The notes beneath the pieces were generated by a model. The model had not been told where the DNA came from, made no database searches, and saw only the letters and a program-made list of their open reading frames with translations. Of a stretch of DNA of 13,215 nt, positions 7,852 to 13,215 are shown in pieces (within the stretch, counting starts at the first letter, position 1; every line of letters begins with the position of its first letter). The translations under genes and the position numbers were made by a program. The stretch comes from Flavobacteriales bacterium (GTDB lineage: Bacteria > Bacteroidota > Bacteroidia > Flavobacteriales > Flavobacteriaceae), in the NCBI GenBank assembly GCA_027031025.1, contig JALVEJ010000094.1, positions 1 through 13,215 of the forward strand, written 5' to 3'.

Positions 7852-8478
7852 ATGAAACCGACTAAAATTTTATTAGCTGATGACCATCCGTTAATATTGC
7901 AAGGCATAAAGGAACTGCTTGAACAAAAAATGGAGAATTTGGAGATATTCACGGCTGCTAACGGTTTGGAAGCTTTAAATACAGCAACATCAATTCTTCC
8001 AGACTTGGTAATACTAGATATGGAAATGCCCTATTTATCCGGTTTGGAAGTTGCCCAAAAGCTCAAAATACATCACCCCGAAATCAAAATTATCATATTG
8101 AGTTTACATAAGGAACAATCCTTGTTTAATGCACTACAAAATGTGGGTGTTGAAGCCTATATCTTAAAAGAATTTTCTTTGGATGAAATAGAACAAGGGG
8201 TCCGCGAAGTTTTAAAAGGCAAAAAATTTTACAGCCGGAAACTACTTGATTCACTGCAAAACGACAGCTTAAATTTAGAGATTTTAACGACTCAGGAAAT
8301 TAATGTTTTAAAATTGATTGCCAGACAAAAAACCACAAAAGAAATTGCCGACATGTTATTTGTATCCCCCAAAACAATTGAAAAACACCGGTATAATATT
8401 TGTAAAAAACTCGGATTAAAAGCCGAAAAAAATAGTTTGCTCAAATGGGTTTTAAAACATCATAAACAATTCTTATAA
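7852..8478 (+). CDS. NarL/LuxR-type response regulator
   Basis: A 208-residue cytosolic transcription factor of the REC-HTH type, the likely partner of the upstream kinase. The receiver domain (about 1-125) has the acidic pair Asp10-Asp11 (LLADDHP), phospho-acceptor Asp56 (VILDMEMP), Ser84 (ILSLH) and Lys106 (YILKEF), so all phosphorylation-site residues are present. A LuxR-type helix-turn-helix at about 141-205 contains LTTQEINVLKLIARQKTTKE and the recognition segment SPKTIEKHRYNICKKLG. I chose the ATG at 7852 because receiver domains normally begin a few residues before the ADDH motif. An in-frame GTG at 7840 would add only MTGD. A GGAG lies just 2 nt before the ATG, too close to be a convincing ribosome site. 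No terminator is visible after the gene, so transcription may continue into the lectin-like gene 148 nt downstream. Confidence 0.95.
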   Translation: MKPTKILLADDHPLILQGIKELLEQKMENLEIFTAANGLEALNTATSILPDLVILDMEMPYLSGLEVAQKLKIHHPEIKIIILSLHKEQSLFNALQNVGVEAYILKEFSLDEIEQGVREVLKGKKFYSRKLLDSLQNDSLNLEILTTQEINVLKLIARQKTTKEIADMLFVSPKTIEKHRYNICKKLGLKAEKNSLLKWVLKHHKQFL

Positions 8479-8525
8479 TAAACAATTTTTATAATCAAAC
8501 ACTTGTACTAATTTAAAAATTCACA

Positions 8526-8629
8526 CATAAGTGTAAACCCTAAGTTAAATCAGTTTAAACAAGTATTGCGCATCAAAATAGTTCGCAATAACTTGCAAGT
8601 GATTTTAATTTCTAAAATTTACACTTATG
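8526..8629 (+). promoter_or_regulatory. Perfect 12-bp inverted repeat that includes the start codon of the lectin-like gene
   Basis: CATAAGTGTAAA (8526-8537) is the exact reverse complement of TTTACACTTATG (8618-8629), and the last three bases of the right arm are the ATG of the gene at 8627. The arms are 80 nt apart, and a second hairpin (8560-8595) sits inside. If both arms are in the mRNA leader, the helix would hide the start codon and so act as a translational switch. Alternatively, the arms are paired binding sites for a dimeric regulator, perhaps the adjacent NarL-type protein. The pairing is directly visible; the function is an inference. Confidence 0.5.
8560..8595 (+). promoter_or_regulatory. 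Bulged hairpin in the leader of the lectin-like gene
   Basis: CAAGTATTGCG (8560-8570) pairs with CGCAATA-A-CTTG (8584-8595) over 11 base pairs with one bulged A (8591) and a 13-nt loop. It lies inside the larger inverted repeat. No T run follows, so it is not an intrinsic terminator. The overlapping ACTTGCAAGT (8591-8600) is a perfect 10-nt palindrome and could be a protein binding site instead. Upstream, 8479-8525 holds only AT-rich sequence, with no TAnnTTTG box seen anywhere in the gap. Confidence 0.45.
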
Positions 8630-11284
8630 AAAAAACATCTATCCTTTCTCATTACATTGATTGTTTTAACTTCTATAAAACAGCTCAATGCACAACAAAC
8701 AGATATTAATGTTAATAATGATCCCGGACAATGTGGTGCTGTTGTAAACTACACTGCACCGGAAACAAGCATTCATGATGCTGTACCACCACATACCATT
8801 AATGATTTTAATACCATTGGTTACAGAAATAACAGCATGTATTATATCAGCACCAGCCAAATAGCAGCCTCAACCTCTTATTCTGTCGCCCACGCCATAA
8901 ATGCTTATGTAGCAACTGTGCCAAATGCCGATGTGAACCAATTTCTTACAGATTATTTAAATAACAACAATGTTTCATCTGCCATCATCGGTTATAATGA
9001 TGTCATTTCGGAAGGCAATTTTATGTGGGATAGCGGAAGCACCAGCACTTATACACATTGGGCTTCTGGAGAACCGAACAACGTTAATAATGAAGATTTT
9101 ACCGAATTATTATCTAACGGCTATTGGAATGATGTGCCTGGTTATTTAAACTATGATTTTATCATTGAAAAACCGGGTAAACCCTTTGAATTATTAATGG
9201 GACCGGCAAGTGGCAGTTTATTTGATATCGGGTTAACCCAAGTCATCTTCAAAGGTATTGATAACACCGGTAATACTGTTTTTTATCCCATAAATGTCAC
9301 CGTCACAGATAATGAGCCGCCACATTGGTCAAATTACAGTGATATTTCCGTAAACGTAGAGCCGGGAAGCTGTGGAGCACAAGTAAATTATACACCACCC
9401 GTTGCAACAGACAATTGCGATACCGGCACTAAATATACCGCATTGAGCGAATACACACTCAACGACCTCAATGACTGGACAATAACCAGTAATGGTGGTG
9501 ATGGTTGGATTGTGAATAGCGATAATAGATTTCAAACTTCATACAATTGGGATAAGAAGAAACGCATTATAGATTTAACAAGTCTCAACTATGACACGGA
9601 AGTTTTAGATGCCGCACCAATGATTTATGTGTCGGAAAAATATCGTGGTGGCGGTATTGATAAAGCTGACAAATACTGGTTTAAAGTATCATTGTTAGAT
9701 GCTAATGACAATGTCATAGATTCTTATGATAGTGGTATTTTAACAACTATTGATGGCGTTCAAATAATCAGCCATACATTTTCTAACTATGGTCCCGGTG
9801 TCAGAAAAATTATGATTGAAGACGGTGGACGAGACGCAGAAAGCTGGGCGGGACATTACGGATCGCTTATGTTTGGCACAAAAATTAGAATATTTAACAA
9901 AATATTGGTCAAACAAATTTCCGGATTGGCTTCGGGAGATGTTTATCCGATAGGTACTACTACCAACGTGTTTCAGGCAAAAGATCTGGCCGGCAATACA
10001 TCAACAATTGGTTTTGACATCACTGTATCCGATAACGAAGCGCCACAAATGAATTGTCCCAATGATATAAATATAAATGTTGATTCGGGTATTTGTGGCG
10101 CACAAGTAAATTATACCCTACCGAACACTACGGACAACTGCAGTTCAAATGAATATTATACTGCTTTAAGCGAGCATGCACTAAATGACCTCAACGATTG
10201 GACACTAACCAGTAATCCGGGCGGTAACAGCTGGACAGTAAATGCTGAAAACCAATTTGTAACATCACACGGCAGTTCCGAAAAAGAACGAACCATAGAT
10301 TTATTAAGTTTAAATTATGACCCCGAAGTATTGGATACTTCACCGGATATTATAGTTTCTGAAAAATGTCTGGGAACCGGACCGGATTATGCCGACACAT
10401 ATCGGTTAACAGTTATACTAAAAGATGCAAACAACAATATTTTAGATATATTTCATAGCGGTAATATTACAACATCTAACACTGTTCAAACTATAAGTCA
10501 TACATTTAGCGGTTATCCAGCAGGGGTAAGAAAAATTGTAATAAAAGATTATGGAACCGATGTCGAAAATTGGCAGGGGTTCTACGGCGCAAAAATGTTC
10601 GGCACACAAATCAAAATAGAAGACAAGGTATTGCTAAAACAAAGTGCCGGTTTAGCTTCAGGAGATGTTTTTCCGGTAGGCACCACGACTAACGAATATC
10701 AAGCAAAAGATTTAGCAGGCAACGTCTCAAATTGCACTTTTGATGTAACGGTAACAGATAATGAATTGCCTGTTATCAATTGCCCCGGCAATCAAACTAT
10801 TGATTTACAAGTCAATCAAACCACATATACTTTACCCGATTATATCTCAAATGGTGATGTTACAGCCAGTGATAATTGTAGTATTGCTAACATTACGCAA
10901 TCACCAGCCGCAGGAACCGATTTAACATCCGGAACCTATCAAATAAACTTTGAAGCTGCTGACCCTTCCGGTAATACGCAAACTTGTTCATTTGAATTGG
11001 TAATAAATGACGCCAACGGGATACATGAAAACTACCAAACCAATAACATCAAACTTTATCCTAATCCGGCTAAGCATACCATAAATCTGGAAGTTACCGA
11101 ACATATAAGCATTTATAAAATAGAGATTTTTGATATAACCGGACGAAAAATTTATTCCGACATTTTTACCAATAATTTTAAAAATAAGTCAATAAATATT
11201 TCAAAACTGGCTACCGGTAAATATTTTATGCATTTGCAAACAGATTCCGGTTTATATATCAAACAATTTTTAGTTAATAAATAG
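8627..11284 (+). CDS. T9SS-secreted HYR protein with a C-type-lectin-like domain and two FBA-like (F-box-associated) domains
   Basis: An 885-residue exported multidomain protein, probably a glycan-binding adhesin. Signal peptide: about 1-22 (FLITLIVLTSIKQLNAQ). HYR modules follow, recognised by DPGxCGAxVNYTxP starts and sGxxFPVGTTT...AKDxAGN...V(T/S)DNE ends. HYR1 (about 24-50 and 184-230) is split by a C-type-lectin-like domain (about 63-181) with EPN at 149-151 and WND at 167-169. HYR2 (232-265, 426-470) and HYR3 (473-505, 667-712) are each split after TDNC by an FBA-like domain (about 274-424 and 515-665). HYR4 (714-795) is uninterrupted. Residues 806-885 form a T9SS type A sorting domain (LYPNPAKHTINL, DITGRKIY, LATGKYFMHL). 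The domains suggest export across the outer membrane and binding of mannose-rich glycans; neither is proven by sequence. No catalytic domain is seen. The gene is followed by a strong terminator and preceded by a structured leader. Confidence 0.88.
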   Translation: MKKHLSFLITLIVLTSIKQLNAQQTDINVNNDPGQCGAVVNYTAPETSIHDAVPPHTINDFNTIGYRNNSMYYISTSQIAASTSYSVAHAINAYVATVPNADVNQFLTDYLNNNNVSSAIIGYNDVISEGNFMWDSGSTSTYTHWASGEPNNVNNEDFTELLSNGYWNDVPGYLNYDFIIEKPGKPFELLMGPASGSLFDIGLTQVIFKGIDNTGNTVFYPINVTVTDNEPPHWSNYSDISVNVEPGSCGAQVNYTPPVATDNCDTGTKYTALSEYTLNDLNDWTITSNGGDGWIVNSDNRFQTSYNWDKKKRIIDLTSLNYDTEVLDAAPMIYVSEKYRGGGIDKADKYWFKVSLLDANDNVIDSYDSGILTTIDGVQIISHTFSNYGPGVRKIMIEDGGRDAESWAGHYGSLMFGTKIRIFNKILVKQISGLASGDVYPIGTTTNVFQAKDLAGNTSTIGFDITVSDNEAPQMNCPNDININVDSGICGAQVNYTLPNTTDNCSSNEYYTALSEHALNDLNDWTLTSNPGGNSWTVNAENQFVTSHGSSEKERTIDLLSLNYDPEVLDTSPDIIVSEKCLGTGPDYADTYRLTVILKDANNNILDIFHSGNITTSNTVQTISHTFSGYPAGVRKIVIKDYGTDVENWQGFYGAKMFGTQIKIEDKVLLKQSAGLASGDVFPVGTTTNEYQAKDLAGNVSNCTFDVTVTDNELPVINCPGNQTIDLQVNQTTYTLPDYISNGDVTASDNCSIANITQSPAAGTDLTSGTYQINFEAADPSGNTQTCSFELVINDANGIHENYQTNNIKLYPNPAKHTINLEVTEHISIYKIEIFDITGRKIYSDIFTNNFKNKSINISKLATGKYFMHLQTDSGLYIKQFLVNK
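8813..9169 (+). other. Encoded C-type-lectin-like domain inserted in HYR1
   Basis: Residues about 63-181 of the secreted protein match the C-type lectin fold. They open with GYRNNSMYYIS and continue with the IGYNDVISEGNFMW segment (family pattern IGLxDxxxEGxFxW), THWASGEPNN with EPN (149-151), NNED, and GYWNDV with WND (167-169). EPN plus WND is the calcium-site pattern linked to mannose-type specificity in animal C-type lectins. The usual disulphide cysteines are missing: Phe158 stands where EDC is expected, and FIIE replaces FICE. The fold must be stabilised in another way, as in some bacterial members. Confidence 0.75.
9446..9898 (+). repeat. Encoded FBA-like domain, copy 1
   Basis: Residues about 274-424. 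Compared from memory with the sugar-binding domain of animal Fbs1/FBXO2, the order of motifs is the same: LNDWTITSNGGDGWIV (Fbs1 LEGWCDVEHGGDGWRV), FQTSYNW (FASSFEW), IDLTSLNYDTEVLD (IDLQAEGYWEELLD), SGILTT, ISHTFSNYGPGVRKI (ISHTFTDYGPGVRFV) and GGRDAESWAGHYG (GGQDSVYWKGWFG). The Trp of the glycan-binding loop is kept (Trp407), while the neighbouring Tyr and Lys are Ser406 and Ala408. Asp345 aligns with a conserved Asp (SDAGC in Fbs1). The domain is a diverged tandem duplicate of copy 2. Confidence 0.78.
10169..10621 (+). repeat. Encoded FBA-like domain, copy 2
   Basis: Residues about 515-665, the same module as copy 1 and in the same place within its HYR host. Matching blocks are LNDWTLTSNPGGNSWTV, IDLLSLNYDPEVLD, ISHTFSGYPAGVRKI and TDVENWQGFYGAKMFG. 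The glycan-loop Trp is Trp649, flanked by Asn648 and Gln650. Asp587 is kept at the position of Asp345 in copy 1. The two copies are clearly homologous but differ widely, including at DNA level, so the duplication is not recent. Confidence 0.76.
11042..11281 (+). other. Encoded T9SS type A C-terminal sorting domain
   Basis: The last 80 residues have the Por-secretion-system tail pattern: KLYPNPAKHTINL at the start, IYKIEIFDITGRKIY in the middle, and ISKLATGKYFMHL ... IKQFLVNK at the end. Such tails direct proteins through the outer membrane by the type IX system and are usually removed by a sortase-like protease that anchors or releases the protein. Confidence 0.92.
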
Positions 11285-11327
11285 TAATAAGTAGTTTGTG
11301 TATAGTGTGTGTGTTGTTAATGTGAAT

Positions 11328-11361
11328 AAAAAGTCGGCTTTTTTTATAAGCCGGCTTTTTT
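11328..11361. terminator. Terminator between the lectin-like gene and rsgA
   Basis: A 13-bp hairpin with one G-T pair: AAAAAGTCGGCTT (11328-11340) and AAGCCGGCTTTTT (11348-11360), 7-nt loop, followed on the plus strand by six T (11356-11361). It terminates the lectin-like gene 44 nt after its stop. The A-rich left arm gives a T run on the minus strand as well, so it can also end the rsgA transcript arriving from the right, about 65 nt after that gene's stop. Confidence 0.9.
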
Positions 11362-11424
11362 GTTTATAAAAAGCCTTACCCAAAAGCATGTAAAAGGAAA
11401 TCACAAGGTATTCAAAACCGAATT

Positions 11425-12360
11425 CTAGCGGTAAGGTCCACTGTCACTTTCAATTTCATCGAGCAATTGCAAATAAGATTTGTAGCGAGACAACGGAATA
11501 TGTCCGGTTTCTACTGCCGGTTTAACAGCACAGCCGGGTTCGTTCAAATGCCGGCAATTATTGAATTTGCAATCTTGCTTGCACTTAAATATTTCGGGAA
11601 AATAACTATCCAGTTCGTCGGGTTTCATATCCACTACCCCAAACCCACGAATACCGGGCGTGTCAATAATATGCCCGCCAAAGCTCAAATCATACATTTG
11701 AGCAAAAGTCGTGGTATGCTTACCTTGCCGATGCGCTTGTGATATATTACCGGTTTTAAGATTTAAACCGGGTTCAACCGCATTGATTAAGGACGATTTT
11801 CCGGCTCCTGAATGTCCGGCAAACATCGAAGTTTTATTTTTCATCAAATCTTTAAGCCTATCAATATTATAATCGGTTTTAGCCGAAACTTCCAAAACCG
11901 GATAACCGGCTTTTTTATATATTTCAACAAAATTTTCCTTTTGATGTTGTAAATCATCGGTGTTCAACAAATCAACTTTGTTGAGCAGGATCGCCACCGG
12001 AATATTGTAGGCTTCTGCCGTTACCAAAATGCGATCGATAAAAACAGTGGTGGTTTCCGGCTGAACAAGTGTTGCCGTTACAAAAACCCGGTCGATATTT
12101 GCCGCCAATATATGGTATTGCTTAGACAAATTGATAGAACGCCGCAACAAGTAATTTTTGCGCGGATAAATATGTGTAATAACCCCGGTATCTTTATCCG
12201 GCTCTTGTTGATATTCCACCCAATCACCAACGGCTACCGGATTGGTAGTTTTAATACCTTTGATACGAAATTTACCACGAATGCGGCACAACATCTTCTC
12301 CCCTGCCTCATTCTTAATTTCATACCAACTACCGGTCGATTTGGTGACTAAACCTTTCAT
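11425..12360 (-). CDS. rsgA: Ribosome small-subunit-dependent GTPase A
   Basis: A 311-residue circularly permuted GTPase that binds the 30S subunit and checks late steps of its assembly. An N-terminal OB-fold covers about residues 1-70. The permuted G motifs appear in the order G4 NKVD (127-130), G5 SAK (159-161), G1 GHSGAGKS (182-189), G2 threonines near 216-218, and G3 DTPG (233-236), which is diagnostic of RsgA/YjeQ. The C-terminal zinc site is Cys264-x4-Cys269-x-His271-x5-Cys277. Length and motifs are normal. Its ATG overlaps the stop codon of the upstream gene as ATGA (12360-12357), implying translational coupling. It is transcribed leftward and ends before the shared terminator. Confidence 0.98.
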   Translation of the reverse strand: MKGLVTKSTGSWYEIKNEAGEKMLCRIRGKFRIKGIKTTNPVAVGDWVEYQQEPDKDTGVITHIYPRKNYLLRRSINLSKQYHILAANIDRVFVTATLVQPETTTVFIDRILVTAEAYNIPVAILLNKVDLLNTDDLQHQKENFVEIYKKAGYPVLEVSAKTDYNIDRLKDLMKNKTSMFAGHSGAGKSSLINAVEPGLNLKTGNISQAHRQGKHTTTFAQMYDLSFGGHIIDTPGIRGFGVVDMKPDELDSYFPEIFKCKQDCKFNNCRHLNEPGCAVKPAVETGHIPLSRYKSYLQLLDEIESDSGPYR

Positions 12361-13215
12361 ATATCTTTTGAGTTTAAATCTTTAAAAACCTGATGTTGCA
12401 GTTTTAAACTCTCTTGATGTAACAGGCGAAACAGTTGCTCAATAAACTTTTGATTCACTTGATTTTCCCGGGCATTATTGATCGCTTTATCCAAAATGTC
12501 CAACCAACGTTCTTTTTGATAAATTGCCAAATTTTCTTTGAATTTTAAACGCCCTATTTCTTCGATTTTATCTTGACGGTTTCTTAATAATTGCACCAGT
12601 TCGGTATCTAAGTCATCTATTTCTTGGCGAAGCAATTTGAAAGATTTGAGCAAATCGGGATTAAAAACCCGGTCTTTTGGTTGAACAAATTTCGGCATCA
12701 TCACGGCAAGCGTTTCGGGCGTAATCTGTTGTCTGGCATCACTCCACGCATTTTGGGGGTCGATATGGGTTTCTATCATTAAACCGTCAAACAGCATTTG
12801 CACCGCCGTTTGAGCAATATCAAACACATTTTCACGCTTACCCGAAATATGAGACGGGTCGTTAATCAACGGTAGTTGCGGAAAACGGGTTTTTAAATCA
12901 ATGGGGATTTGCCACAACGGCTCATTGCGATACGGCATTTTTTTATAACTGGAAAAACCACGATGAATGGCACCAAGTTTGTCAATACCGGCTTTGGCTA
13001 TCCGTTCCATGGCGCCTATCCACAGGGCTAAATCGGGGTTGATAGGATTTTTAACCAATACAATTTTATCCGTTCCGCGCAAAGCATCGGCTATTTCTTG
13101 CACCGAAAAAGGATTAACACTGGTGCGCGCACCAATCCAAAGAATATCAATATCATGATCAAGTGCCAATTCCACATGATGCGGATTTGCCACTTCAACG
13201 GCAGTTAACAAACCG
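12357..13215 (-). CDS. Bifunctional DAHP synthase / chorismate mutase (5' end outside window)
   Basis: Shikimate-pathway enzyme that condenses phosphoenolpyruvate with erythrose-4-phosphate and, through its C-terminal domain, converts chorismate to prephenate. The frame is open to the window edge (GLLTAVEVANP), so the TTG at 13211 is not the start; roughly the first 70-80 residues are missing compared with a family length near 360. Class I-beta DAHP synthase motifs seen are IGARTS, VLVKNPINPD, GAIHRGFSS and the metal-site segment INDPSHISGKR. The final 95 residues form an all-helical AroQ-type chorismate mutase (LLRQEIDDLDTELVQLLRNR, EEIGRLKF, YQKERW). This synthase-then-mutase order is known in Bacteroidota, for example Prevotella, where the mutase domain also mediates feedback control by prephenate. 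The stop overlaps the rsgA start by 4 nt. Confidence 0.95.
   Translation of the reverse strand, partial: GLLTAVEVANPHHVELALDHDIDILWIGARTSVNPFSVQEIADALRGTDKIVLVKNPINPDLALWIGAMERIAKAGIDKLGAIHRGFSSYKKMPYRNEPLWQIPIDLKTRFPQLPLINDPSHISGKRENVFDIAQTAVQMLFDGLMIETHIDPQNAWSDARQQITPETLAVMMPKFVQPKDRVFNPDLLKSFKLLRQEIDDLDTELVQLLRNRQDKIEEIGRLKFKENLAIYQKERWLDILDKAINNARENQVNQKFIEQLFRLLHQESLKLQHQVFKDLNSKDI

Noticed and set aside
8560..8595. Leader hairpin as a terminator for the response regulator
   Set aside because: No T run follows the stem and the stem has a bulge, so it does not look like an intrinsic terminator.
9332..10759. Possibility that the repeated middle of the lectin-like gene is an assembly artefact or recent tandem duplication
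   Set aside because: The two copies differ strongly in both DNA and protein sequence, so they are old, independently evolving repeats.
13209..13211. TTG as the start of the DAHP synthase gene
   Set aside because: The frame stays open to the edge and the residues around it (GLLTAVEVANP) are internal to the enzyme.

Overview
The window looks like a chromosomal segment of a low-GC Bacteroidota, most likely a member of the Flavobacteriia. The signs are a type IX secretion (T9SS) C-terminal sorting domain, a DUF4837-type lipoprotein, a TPR-type NarL-family sensor kinase, a DAHP synthase fused to chorismate mutase, near-absence of Shine-Dalgarno sequences, and the gene order pgk / LysM transglycosylase / DUF4837 lipoprotein / tatA, which I recall from flavobacterial genomes. 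No species can be named from the sequence.

Left part (1-3610): the 3' end of pgk is followed after 8 nt by a secreted MltD-like lytic transglycosylase with LysM domains, then a DUF4837 lipoprotein. A REP-like palindrome and a bidirectional terminator separate these from tatA, which runs in the opposite direction. Middle (3700-8480): a secreted calcineurin-like metallophosphoesterase with its own terminator, then a two-gene operon encoding a TPR sensor histidine kinase and a NarL/LuxR-type response regulator.

The accessory centrepiece is 8627-11284, an 885-residue secreted protein. It is a chain of HYR (hyalin-repeat) modules ending in a T9SS sorting domain. Three of the four HYR modules appear to be split by an inserted lectin-like domain: first a C-type lectin fold with an EPN motif and a WND motif, then two copies of a domain that closely resembles the F-box-associated (FBA) sugar-binding domain of animal Fbs1/FBXO2 and NCCRP1. 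In animals that domain binds the core of high-mannose N-glycans, and I see no F-box here. The architecture suggests a cell-surface or released glycan-binding adhesin, perhaps for mannose-rich eukaryotic glycoproteins or algal and animal surfaces. Its leader (8479-8626) carries a perfect 12-bp inverted repeat whose right arm includes the start codon, enclosing a second bulged hairpin. The kinase/regulator operon lies directly upstream with no obvious terminator between them.

Right part (11328-13215): a bidirectional terminator, then two housekeeping genes on the minus strand: rsgA (ribosome assembly GTPase) overlapping by 4 nt the 3' end of a DAHP synthase/chorismate mutase gene that runs off the window. 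There are no tRNA or rRNA genes, CRISPR arrays, or transposase genes. No gene-free stretch exceeds 300 nt.
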